Shown one piece after another: positions 25,183-32,512 of a stretch of DNA of 64,000 nt. Within the stretch, counting starts at the first letter, position 1. The number at the start of each line of letters is the position of its first letter. Source of the stretch: Methanocella conradii HZ254 (GTDB taxonomy: Archaea; Halobacteriota; Methanocellia; Methanocellales; Methanocellaceae); NCBI RefSeq assembly GCF_000251105.1, contig NC_017034.1, positions 1,364,001 to 1,428,000 of the forward strand, given 5' to 3'. A program made the position numbers and the translations under genes. The notes beneath the pieces are model-generated. The model was not told the DNA's origin. It ran no database searches and was given only the letters and a program-made list of their open reading frames with translations.

Positions 25183-26111
25183 AAATTCGTCGCAACTCCC
25201 GTGCTCTTCTTAGAGCCGGCTTTAACCTCCATGTACAGCAGATTCAGCCTATTTATGAGCTCCTCAATAGTTGAAGCCACCTTCTCGTTATCAACCACGG
25301 GAGACGACTTAATGGTCACAGAGAGCTTATCAACATCCCTGTAAATCTTCTCAAGGTACTTCTTAACCTCCAGGCCCGCCTCCTCGGCATCCTCTTCAGC
25401 CCTGGCCTCCTCAAGGCCCGCCTTCACCTTCCTGAGATAACGCAAGGCTTCGCCCGTATCCATCTCCCTATCACGAATAAACTCGTATGAAGCCCTCTGA
25501 AGCTCCGCGGGCAATCGGGCAATATCCTCTATAATCTTAACGTTCATCGAGTAAGGCTCCTCAGCATCCCCGGATTCCTCCTTCAATGTATCCCGGATAC
25601 ATTTTGCGGCCTCCCAGCTCTTCACAACCAGCTCCTGGACCTCAGGGATGAGGCGCTTCGCCAATCCCACCTTAGCCGCCACATAATGAGGCGTCTTACC
25701 GATAATCTCGGCTATCTCCTTATACTGATAGCCATATTTCTCCTTCAAGACAACAAAAGCGTGCCCAAGCTCGATATCGTTGATATCCTCCCGCTGAACG
25801 TTAGCGATGAGTTGCTTAAACTTAAAGTCGGCCTCGGTCTCTTCGTCATCGACGATAACGTCTTTGCCTATGATAAGCTCCTGCACCTCAAGGGCTTTAA
25901 GCGCCTCCAGCCGGCGTGCCCCATCAATCACCTTATACCCCTGTTCAGCCTGCTGGACGAGGATGGGCTGAAGCAACCCGGCATCCGCTATAGTCTCCTT
26001 AAGGCCCAGGATATCCCTTATATTCCGTCTAATATGCCCATTATCAACGTATATCCTTTTTATATGGATTGTTTGTACGTTTTTTCGCCTATATTCCACA
26101 TTTTTATGCAA
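25179..26111 (-). CDS. ParB-like DNA-binding protein (no ParA partner)
   Basis: 310 aa. The N-terminal ParB/Srx domain has RRNIRDILGLKETIADAGLLQPILVQQ and GYKVIDGARRLEALKALE (the GxRR box, about residues 58-70). A KorB-like helix-turn-helix follows (YKEIAEIIGKTPHYVAAKVGLAKRL, about 137-161), then an acidic coiled-coil-like C-terminus. I start it at TTG 26111, six bases after GGGGGT; GTG 26099 is an alternative. ParB proteins with CTPase activity use the GERR/GxRR motif. No ParA is nearby. It overlaps the following glycosyltransferase by 4 bp and so is first gene of the glycan operon. Confidence 0.85.
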   Translation of the reverse strand: MHKNVEYRRKNVQTIHIKRIYVDNGHIRRNIRDILGLKETIADAGLLQPILVQQAEQGYKVIDGARRLEALKALEVQELIIGKDVIVDDEETEADFKFKQLIANVQREDINDIELGHAFVVLKEKYGYQYKEIAEIIGKTPHYVAAKVGLAKRLIPEVQELVVKSWEAAKCIRDTLKEESGDAEEPYSMNVKIIEDIARLPAELQRASYEFIRDREMDTGEALRYLRKVKAGLEEARAEEDAEEAGLEVKKYLEKIYRDVDKLSVTIKSSPVVDNEKVASTIEELINRLNLLYMEVKAGSKKSTGVATNL

Positions 26112-26307
26112 CTTGCTACCCCCATTTAATAGCTCTACTATCGCTTACTATGTAAAAAGGATTATTCGTAAAACCATCAACATTAAGCGGTAACAGGCAT
26201 AAAAGATGCGGAATATCCCGGCCATAACCCTATAAAAAGCAAGAATTTTATAGTAAAGCGCCTGATCCACAAACTTGATATATGTTAGCACATACCAAAC
26301 TTCTTGT

Positions 26308-26718
26308 ATGCAAAGCGAGGAATTATCACGATTCTTCAAGAGAGACAGGTTCGCGGAATATAACGGGATAGAACTGCTGGAGGTGGGGGATGGCCGCGCC
26401 AGGTCGGCGATGAAGCTAACTCCGAACCACCTCAACGGCCTGGGAATCGTACATGGGGCGGCAATATTCGCCCTGGCCGATTTTACCTTCGCGGCCGCAT
26501 CCAACTCCCGCGGTAACGTGGCCGTGGCGATAAACGCGAACATATCTTACATGAAATCGGTCTCGACGGGCACGCTGTACGCAGAGGCACGGGAGGTCTC
26601 CATCAACCATAAGCTTGGCACTTACACGATAGACGTCACCAATGAGGCGGGCGAGCTTCTCGCAGTTTTCCAGGGCATGGTGTACCGGAAGAAAGAAAAA
26701 ATAGACCAGCTACCCTGA
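26308..26718 (+). CDS. PaaI-type hotdog thioesterase
   Basis: About 136 aa. The hotdog pattern is clear: a short N-terminal helix (FFKRDRFAEYNGIELLEVGDG), NHLNGLGIVHGAAIFALADFTFAAASN (the HG-G-x-ALAD active-site helix, about residues 41-67) and NISYMKSV. Such enzymes hydrolyse aryl- or acyl-CoA thioesters. ATG 26308 gives the family start; the frame also opens at TTG 26275. TTTTATAG near 26246 could be the promoter. It is divergent from the glycan operon. Confidence 0.85.
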   Translation: MQSEELSRFFKRDRFAEYNGIELLEVGDGRARSAMKLTPNHLNGLGIVHGAAIFALADFTFAAASNSRGNVAVAINANISYMKSVSTGTLYAEAREVSINHKLGTYTIDVTNEAGELLAVFQGMVYRKKEKIDQLP

Positions 26719-26768
26719 TACCTTTCTCATAAAAACTATATGTATGCCCGGCTCTATTTGGATATGTG

Positions 26769-27119
26769 ATGAGAAAAGACCCGTGCAGACAAAGCGAGAC
26801 CTTCAGGATGACGGGAGAAGAGCTAAACGATAGGCTCGATGGGCAGATGCTGGCCATCGAGCGCGTCTCCATCCTGCTCGAGGACGCCAAGCTCGACACG
26901 AACGACCTGCTTGAGATGGACAGGGAAGGCTTTGAAAAATTGATGGAGCTTTTATCTGCGTATGAGGCGTTCCTGGACCATTTCCGCGACGTGACCAAGG
27001 ATACCGTTGCGGCCATTAGAGGGCTGACGACGGCCAGGGATCGCATGTGTTGCGGCGTGGGAGACGACGAGGACTTCAACGATGTGGACATCGATGAAGA
27101 TGCGGGAGACGACTTTTAA
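26769..27119 (+). CDS. Small acidic helical protein, unknown
   Basis: 116 aa, mainly helical in the first 85 residues (heptad-like ELNDRLDGQMLAIERVSILLEDAK), with two adjacent Cys (MCCGVG) and a very acidic tail (DDEDFNDVDIDEDAGDDF). I recognise no family. ATG 26769 follows a GTG at 26766. It lies 50 bp after the thioesterase on the same strand and may be co-transcribed. Confidence 0.7.
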   Translation: MRKDPCRQSETFRMTGEELNDRLDGQMLAIERVSILLEDAKLDTNDLLEMDREGFEKLMELLSAYEAFLDHFRDVTKDTVAAIRGLTTARDRMCCGVGDDEDFNDVDIDEDAGDDF

Positions 27120-27151
27120 AAAAGGATGACGAAGACGATGCCTCCGCCTGG

Positions 27152-27346
27152 CTAGCGCTTTTCCCGGCTTACGGCATGCCACAGGCCCGCCATGCTCTCG
27201 TATTTACCCTCGGGTATGTGCTTGAGGGCGTTAAGCACGTCTTCAGGGGCCATATTCTTTTTAGCGTAATCGATGCACTTTTCCCTGTCAACAGGAAAGT
27301 GAATGCCTTTTAATGATTTCGACACTTTAGCGATAATGGATACCAT
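27152..27346 (-). CDS. DUF2795 protein
   Basis: 64 aa. The pattern IHFPVDREKCIDYAKKN...DVLNALKHIPEGKYESMAGLWHAV matches DUF2795, a small helical domain found in bacteria and archaea, often near stress-related genes. Function unknown. It follows the KGG-repeat gene on the same strand by 25 bp, so they probably form a two-gene unit. Confidence 0.8.
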   Translation of the reverse strand: MVSIIAKVSKSLKGIHFPVDREKCIDYAKKNMAPEDVLNALKHIPEGKYESMAGLWHAVSREKR

Positions 27347-27371
27347 ATGTATGCCTCCTTTATAAGGCTGC

Positions 27372-27677
27372 CTAGTAGCCTTTTTCCTCCCTTTTTTCCT
27401 CAGCTTTCTCGATCAGCTCTCTAATCTTTTGGCCGCCCTTGTGGCCGATTTGCTGGTAGAACTCCCTTCCATGGGTCTCGGCGGTCCTCTCCCCGCCCTT
27501 GTGGCCGATTTGCTGGTAGAACTCCCTTCCATGGGTCTCGGCGGTCCTCTCCCCGCCCTTGTGGCCGATTTGCTGGTAGAACTCCCTTCCATGGGTCTCG
27601 GCGGTCCTCTCCCCGCCCTTGTGGCCGGCCTCTTCGACCGTCATCCTGCCTTTCTCCTGCTCTTTTTGCTCAGCCAT
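27372..27677 (-). CDS. KGG-repeat stress-type hydrophilic protein
   Basis: 101 aa, very hydrophilic. A Gly-rich KGGERTAETHGREFYQQIGH unit is repeated three times, then HKGGQKIRELIEKAEEKREE closes the protein. The KGG motif is that of GsiB/Em-like stress proteins, which are disordered and protect cells under drying or osmotic stress. I use ATG 27677 because GGTGT lies eight bases upstream; a GTG at 27686 is in frame. The perfect DNA repeats show recent expansion. Confidence 0.88.
   Translation of the reverse strand: MAEQKEQEKGRMTVEEAGHKGGERTAETHGREFYQQIGHKGGERTAETHGREFYQQIGHKGGERTAETHGREFYQQIGHKGGQKIRELIEKAEEKREEKGY
27433..27627. repeat. 60-bp perfect tandem repeats in the KGG gene
   Basis: About 3.25 copies of a 60-bp unit without any mismatch, each coding for one 20-aa KGG module. 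Zero divergence at third codon positions means recent expansion or ongoing gene conversion, and the copy number probably varies between strains. Confidence 0.95.
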
Positions 27678-27858
27678 GCATAACACCCGGATGGATGTTT
27701 AGGCTGCATTTTGATTAATATATCTATAGAAATAGGGAAAAAATTTGGATTATTTTTTCGTTTTTATCATGTTGCGAGAGGCATACGTTAAGGCCATCTA
27801 CTGGTAAGTTCACCTTGGCTTTTATAGTTATTACCCCTGCGGCACCTGTGCTTATTCC

Positions 27859-27954
27859 TTAACGTATTGCTTTGTAGAGACACCATAATACCGCTAATAA
27901 GCCTAACCATATTATTACCATTAATACCATTGGATTTACTAGAGTCACAATCAT
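27859..27954 (-). CDS. Candidate 31-aa single-helix membrane peptide
   Basis: The frame MIVTLVNPMVLMVIIWLGL continues to a basic end (YKAIR) and would form one transmembrane helix with a positive tail. GGGGGC precedes the ATG, but at only two bases. It lies downstream of tRNA-Asp on the same strand, just after an inverted repeat. The rest of the 490-bp region 27687-28176 has no other gene I can see. Without homologues this remains a candidate. Confidence 0.3.
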   Translation of the reverse strand: MIVTLVNPMVLMVIIWLGLLAVLWCLYKAIR

Positions 27955-27969
27955 TGCCCCCAACAAGGA

Positions 27970-28019
27970 TAACCGTAAGGCCTTTGAAGAAAAGCTAATG
28001 ATCTCCAGCCTTACGGTTA
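27970..28019. repeat. Inverted repeat downstream of tRNA-Asp
   Basis: TAACCGTAAGGC (27970-27981) and its perfect reverse complement (28008-28019) are separated by 26 nt. It could be a hairpin in the tRNA transcript's trailer or in the leader of the small ORF at 27954. Confidence 0.6.
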
Positions 28020-28176
28020 GTCCTGGATATATTTCGAATGGCTCTAGGAGAAATTATTGTTCTACCTATTAATAAATTTTTCAGTAAATCAGAAAAATAA
28101 AAATGTAAATTTGAACAAACATTTCTTGCATTAGCATCAATACAGCAAAGATTCTCATATATAATAAAAATAGAAG

Positions 28177-28249
28177 CGCTCGGATCGGGATTTGAACCCG
28201 AGTCGGAGCCTCGACAGGGCCCCATGATAGGCCGCTACACTATCCGAGC
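28177..28249 (-). tRNA. tRNA-Asp (GUC)
   Basis: 73 nt. The acceptor stem GCTCGGA pairs with TCCGAGC and the discriminator is G. The anticodon stem GGGCC/GGCTC encloses loop CTGTCGA with anticodon GTC, and the T-arm has GGTTCAAATC. No CCA is encoded. It is 68 bp downstream of tRNA-Tyr on the same strand. Confidence 0.95.
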
Positions 28250-28317
28250 ACGCGCCTAAAACGGAAACTACTCATACACTCGTTCACATTTATAGTTTTC
28301 CTTACATTAAGGAAATA

Positions 28318-28409
28318 TCCCGCCTCCCGAATTTGAATCGGGGACCTGTCGGTTTCCGCAGTCGTAAGGTCTACAGCCGACCGCTCTAACCAGGCTGAGC
28401 TAAGGCGGG
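28318..28409 (-). tRNA. tRNA-Tyr (GUA) with a 17-nt intron
   Basis: The 92-nt gene folds as CCCGCCT paired with AGGCGGG (C1-G72, as in archaeal tRNA-Tyr), discriminator A, and anticodon stem GTCGG/CCGAC. The loop CTGTAGA with anticodon GTA is interrupted by about 17 nt (near 28354-28370), the canonical 37/38 intron position, leaving a 75-nt mature tRNA. Splicing by the archaeal endonuclease at a bulge-helix-bulge is expected. Confidence 0.92.
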
Positions 28410-28460
28410 ATTTTAGCGTACCGCACAAGGGTACGAGTCATCAGATAGACTTCCACGTAC

Positions 28461-29588
28461 TTAAAATTTTCGGGATATTGCGGCCATGAGCCGCTCCTTT
28501 ATCTGTACTGGGGATAGCGGTATGTTGGGCACGTCCGCGTTCTTTGCCAGGATTATGGCATGGATGAACCTGGGGCCTTCACATTTTGTATCGAGCGCTT
28601 TTAATAGTTCAGATGGAGTGGACGCTTTCACCGTATTTTCGATGCCATAGGCTTTAGCCAGCAGCTCTAGGTCCATACGGTTGGCGAAGGTTTGCTGGTT
28701 GCCGGTGGAGCCATGGGCGCCATTATCAAAGCAGATTATGGTCAGGTTTTTTGGCTTTTCCTGCGCAACGCTCGCCAGCACGTTGGGGTTCATTAAAATG
28801 CTCCCGTCGCCGTCGAGCGTGATGACCTCCTTTTCCTGGCCCATGGCAAGCCCCTGGCCTATGGAGGAGGCGAGGCCGAGGCTGCCCAGCATGTAAAAGT
28901 TCGTATCCTGGTCGAGGGCTGCGTACAGCTCCTTACTCGGAATCCCGATATTGGATACCACTATTCTATCCTTCAGGTATGGCACTATTCCCTTTATCAT
29001 TTCAAGGCGAGTATGCGTTGCCTCCGGGATATGAGAGTGATAGGTGATATCATAGTGCCGCTCTTTCATGGTGAATTCCGGGCTACTATATTTCTCCGTA
29101 GGCTCCCACAGCCTGGGAGATAAAAGCACGACAAGAGGCGTATTGGAGCGAAACGAAAGGTTAATCGACTTTTTGATTAGCTCAAGGTCGCCTGTGGAGC
29201 CTATGGCCACGTACGGTATCTCGGCGGCGTCAAGGATAGCTGGCAAGCGCTTACCAAAAAAGACCTGGGCAGGTATGGCTTCCTTATATACGCCCCTCCA
29301 GCTAGCCAGGATTGGCAGAGGTATATTATAGGTCTGGTTCAGCGACGCGAGCACGTTGAGAGAATTTCCAATTCCAGTGCTCTGGATCATGAGCGCCGGC
29401 TTCTTCCCGGCCATGTAAAGGCCGGCGGCGATGCCCACGCCATTCTCCTCCCTGGTGAGGGGTATCTCCTTAAAGCTAGAGGGTATCAGCGCCAAAAGGT
29501 TCTTTATCTTATCGCACGGCAGCGTCAATATGACCTCAAGGCCGCACGACTTCATAATGTTAACGACTTCTCGCTCAACGCTGGCCAT
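28461..29588 (-). CDS. comDE: Sulfopyruvate decarboxylase, fused ComD-ComE
   Basis: 375-aa thiamine-diphosphate enzyme that decarboxylates 3-sulfopyruvate to sulfoacetaldehyde in coenzyme M synthesis. The N-terminal half (ComD-like) has LTREENGVGIAAGLYMAGKKPALMIQSTGIGNSLN with the conserved Glu. The C-terminal half (ComE-like) has the ThDP/Mg motif LDGDGSILMN (about 263-272) and FDNGAHGSTGNQ. In Methanocaldococcus the two are separate subunits; here they are one chain. Its start lies 37 bp inside the end of the cysteate synthase gene, a strong sign of one operon for coenzyme M. Confidence 0.92.
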   Translation of the reverse strand: MASVEREVVNIMKSCGLEVILTLPCDKIKNLLALIPSSFKEIPLTREENGVGIAAGLYMAGKKPALMIQSTGIGNSLNVLASLNQTYNIPLPILASWRGVYKEAIPAQVFFGKRLPAILDAAEIPYVAIGSTGDLELIKKSINLSFRSNTPLVVLLSPRLWEPTEKYSSPEFTMKERHYDITYHSHIPEATHTRLEMIKGIVPYLKDRIVVSNIGIPSKELYAALDQDTNFYMLGSLGLASSIGQGLAMGQEKEVITLDGDGSILMNPNVLASVAQEKPKNLTIICFDNGAHGSTGNQQTFANRMDLELLAKAYGIENTVKASTPSELLKALDTKCEGPRFIHAIILAKNADVPNIPLSPVQIKERLMAAISRKF

Positions 29589-30844
29589 CCTATCACCTTA
29601 AGCATGTCATCGAGGGGCACGTCGGGGCCGCTTACCTTCAGGCATGGCTCGACCTTATTTATGGATTTTTCTTTTTTGATGCGCTCGAAGCCGCCGCCCG
29701 TTATGTTTAAGAGCACGCTTCGGCGCTTATCGAGACCATTTTCGCAGGCCTGCATCAACGCGGCTACTGCCACCGCCGCGGGCGGCAAAATGTCGATGCC
29801 CTCTGAATCCTCGAACACTTTCTTTGCGGCGATCGCCTCATCATTCGTTATAGCGTACATCTCGCCCCCCGTATCGGCGAGGGCGTCGTACACGCCTCCC
29901 TTTATGCCATAGGGCGGGTTTCTATTTGAAAGTATATCCGTATACATCTCGGATATCTGTTTCTTAGCGTCAGGCATGTCGAGCTCCGGCACGATGTCTC
30001 TACGGCCCGCTTTCCATGCCCGGTACATCGGGGCGAAGGGCAGGTTTTGGGCGAGGCGTAGCCTCGGCAGGCGCTCGCCGAAGCGTCCGTCTTCCCTGAG
30101 GCGGAGCGCCGCCTCCCATGCCGCGATGCCGCCCGTGCCGCTGCCGATGGCCTGGAAGTAGTCGTCGGGCATCCTCTTCATGAAAACGGCGGCGTCAAGC
30201 ATGGCCACGCCCATGCCGTCCCTCCTCGCCACGTTGCGGGCGCCGCCCTCGGGCATCATGCCATTTAAGGCCGAGATTCGCTCTGAAAGCTTTATGGCGT
30301 CCGAATAGTCGTTGCCCTTCTCCATGGTTATCAGCTTTATGGCGTCGCCTGGCTCTCGCCCCGGTATCCATATGTTGTGGGCGCCCGTCTCAGGCACCAC
30401 CAGGATAACGGGGAACCCTGTAATTGTAGAAATATGGGCGAACGCCCTGGCCGTGTTTCCAGCCGAGGCCAGCACCATGGCCCTGCCCCCGTGCTCCCTC
30501 GCCCTCACAATGGTCGGCGGCGCCTCGAGCTCCTTAAAGCTGCAGGTATCCATGTGTGCCCCCATCTCTGGCCAGTATCCGTTAAAAGAGATGTATAAAT
30601 CCTTTAGCCCCAGCTCTTTTGCCAGCCCCTCGCTCTTATATGTAATCGGCTTTCCCGGCGTGTCTATATATCCTTTTGCGGGCAGCCAGTCATAGTACCT
30701 CCACATCCCGGGCAGGCTTTTTAGCGAGAGCTGTCTCGCCCCGTACTTCGCCCTTATCAATCCATCACAAGTATCGCATCTTAGCGTGTAATGGTCCGTT
30801 ATCGAGCGCCCACACCACGGGCACTCCAGCGTATATGCTCCCAT
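29552..30844 (-). CDS. Cysteate synthase (PLP; coenzyme M synthesis)
   Basis: 430-aa threonine-synthase-like PLP enzyme. The N-terminal zinc-ribbon-like CPWCGRS...CDTCDGLIRA (about residues 9-29) and the segment TCSFKELEAP, with the PLP Lys in SFKE (about 103), are followed by ASAGNTARAFAHIS and GSGTGGIAAWEAAL (phosphate loop). Cysteate synthases of Methanosarcinales, Methanomicrobiales and Methanocella have this layout and convert O-phosphoserine and sulfite to cysteate. The downstream overlap with the decarboxylase supports this over threonine synthase. The 143 bp upstream (30845-30987) are AT-rich and contain the divergent promoters. Confidence 0.9.
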   Translation of the reverse strand: MGAYTLECPWCGRSITDHYTLRCDTCDGLIRAKYGARQLSLKSLPGMWRYYDWLPAKGYIDTPGKPITYKSEGLAKELGLKDLYISFNGYWPEMGAHMDTCSFKELEAPPTIVRAREHGGRAMVLASAGNTARAFAHISTITGFPVILVVPETGAHNIWIPGREPGDAIKLITMEKGNDYSDAIKLSERISALNGMMPEGGARNVARRDGMGVAMLDAAVFMKRMPDDYFQAIGSGTGGIAAWEAALRLREDGRFGERLPRLRLAQNLPFAPMYRAWKAGRRDIVPELDMPDAKKQISEMYTDILSNRNPPYGIKGGVYDALADTGGEMYAITNDEAIAAKKVFEDSEGIDILPPAAVAVAALMQACENGLDKRRSVLLNITGGGFERIKKEKSINKVEPCLKVSGPDVPLDDMLKVIGWPALSEKSLTL

Positions 30845-30990
30845 AAGACCTCTATCGTAAAGTTATCCCGCATATTTTATATGTTTTTCTTTTTTTCGAG
30901 CAAATTTGTGTACAAAATGATAATTTAATTTATTTTTTTATCCATTTAGGTAATATTAGTATCTTTTAAGGAAAAAATAATTAAAGGGTG

Positions 30991-31581
30991 ATGTCCATAG
31001 TATTTTTTGGTAGCATGAGGGTCGCTTTAAGGAATGTAGCCGAGCCTTCCGGAGATTTTCGCCTTGAGGAGACGTGTGGCTATGAAAAGTGCATGCAGTG
31101 CGGGCGATGCACGGCGAGCTGCCCCGCCGCATTCATCTATGAGGACTATCGCCCTCGCGACGTGATGAGGATGCTCCAGATAGGCGACAGGGAGGCGTTG
31201 ATGCGCGTCATCTGGCGCTGCGGCCAGTGCTATTCCTGTGCGGCAAGGTGCCCGAGGAACAATAGCGTCGGGGCGGGAATCCTCGCCCTTCGGGAGTCTG
31301 CAATGGCGGCAGGGCTCGCGCCTGAAGGAATAATGGCCACGGCAGCCATGATCCGCAAAAACCTTTATGGGCATGGCGAAACCTTCCTCCCTGCTACGTT
31401 TGACTTCCTGGAAGAGTTCGGCCCCAAGACTACCCAGAGGTGCCGCGATAATGCCAGCAGGAGAGTAAGGCTAGGTTTCGACAGGGATGATGCAAGGGCC
31501 CGGCCCATACCGGCAAATTCTATGAAAGAGATAAGGGCGCTCATCGACATGACGTGGCCTGGAGGCGAGGCCGATGCTTAA
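30991..31581 (+). CDS. hdrC: HdrC-like iron-sulfur subunit
   Basis: About 196 aa. Two intact CxxCxxCxxxCP clusters (KCMQCGRCTASCP, about residue 36, and RCGQCYSCAARCP, about 80) would hold two [4Fe-4S] clusters, as in HdrC of heterodisulfide reductase. The C-terminal part is longer than in minimal HdrC. The GTG at 30988 directly precedes ATG 30991, and the start could also be ATG 31015. Its last 8 bp overlap hdrB, so the set hdrC-hdrB-hdrA is one unit. Confidence 0.85.
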   Translation: MSIVFFGSMRVALRNVAEPSGDFRLEETCGYEKCMQCGRCTASCPAAFIYEDYRPRDVMRMLQIGDREALMRVIWRCGQCYSCAARCPRNNSVGAGILALRESAMAAGLAPEGIMATAAMIRKNLYGHGETFLPATFDFLEEFGPKTTQRCRDNASRRVRLGFDRDDARARPIPANSMKEIRALIDMTWPGGEADA

Positions 31582-32512
31582 GCCTCAAAGCATACCCGAG
31601 GATAACTATTATCTATTCAAGAGCTGCGTGACGTGCTCGATCTATCCTGGCATCGAGAAGTCAATACGCTTCGTCCTGGATAAAATAGGGGCAAGCTACA
31701 CCGATGACCCGCGCCATTCCTCATGCACGGGGTTCGGATACCACGCAGGCGTCGTGCCGCTAAAGACATGCCTGGCGTTAAACGCCCGCAACTTTTCCCT
31801 GGCCGCGGAGTCCAGGGACAGCCATATAGCCTGCACATGCCCAACATCATATGGAACGCTTAAAGAATGCAAGGATATCCTCTCACGAGACCCATCGCAA
31901 AGGGAATACGTTGAAGAAGCCCTAAAAAAGGTGGGCAGAAATCTGGACCTTTCCCCGAGCATCCATCACGTCTCAGAAGTTTTTCTTGCCAGGCTCGAGG
32001 GCATCCGGTCGAAGGCAGTACGTGACCTTAGCGGCGTGAGAGCCGTGACCCATCATGGGTGCCATTACTCTAAGATTTATTGTGGAGATGTGGCCTCGGG
32101 CGACTTCGAGAGGCCCACAGTGCTAGACGACATCGCGAAGGCCTTAGGGTGTAGCGTGCTGGACTATAATGAGAGGTCGCTATGCTGCGGCATGGGATTC
32201 CATTATACTTTAGTGGACCGTGAGTATCCCAGGTCTGTCCTGAAGCGTAAGCTGGCTAGCATAAAGGAAGCCGGCCCCGACGTCATAATTACCCAGTGCC
32301 CTGGCTGTACTTTTAACCTGGACTACTATCAGGAGAATCTATCGAACGCGTTGGGCCCGCTGGACATCCCTGTCATGTACTTTTCTGAGCTTGTGGCCGT
32401 CGCGTTGGGGGCAGACCCTTATGATATAGGGCTGGACATGCACGCGGTGCCGGTAGAGCCCCTGCTTGAGAGGCTTGGCATCGCGGGAGGAGAGCGATGG
32501 CGCCAAGGGTAG
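31574..32512 (+). CDS. hdrB: HdrB-like subunit with degenerate first CCG motif
   Basis: 312 aa, two CCG domains. The C-terminal motif is complete: HHGCHYSKIYC, then SLCCGMGFHYT, then QCPGCTFNLDYY. The N-terminal motif is not: after SCVTCSIYPGIE the expected CC is SSC, and the expected CxxC before YG(S/T)L is CPTS. In HdrB each CCG motif ligates a noncubane [4Fe-4S] cluster that works on the heterodisulfide, so the first cluster here is in doubt. A ribosome site GGAGGCGAGG precedes the ATG. The gene overlaps both neighbours. Confidence 0.87.
   Translation: MLKPQSIPEDNYYLFKSCVTCSIYPGIEKSIRFVLDKIGASYTDDPRHSSCTGFGYHAGVVPLKTCLALNARNFSLAAESRDSHIACTCPTSYGTLKECKDILSRDPSQREYVEEALKKVGRNLDLSPSIHHVSEVFLARLEGIRSKAVRDLSGVRAVTHHGCHYSKIYCGDVASGDFERPTVLDDIAKALGCSVLDYNERSLCCGMGFHYTLVDREYPRSVLKRKLASIKEAGPDVIITQCPGCTFNLDYYQENLSNALGPLDIPVMYFSELVAVALGADPYDIGLDMHAVPVEPLLERLGIAGGERWRQG

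Noticed and set aside
29552..30844. Threonine synthase
   Set aside because: The gene overlaps sulfopyruvate decarboxylase, and the sequence pattern fits methanogen cysteate synthase; threonine synthase remains only a general family relation.
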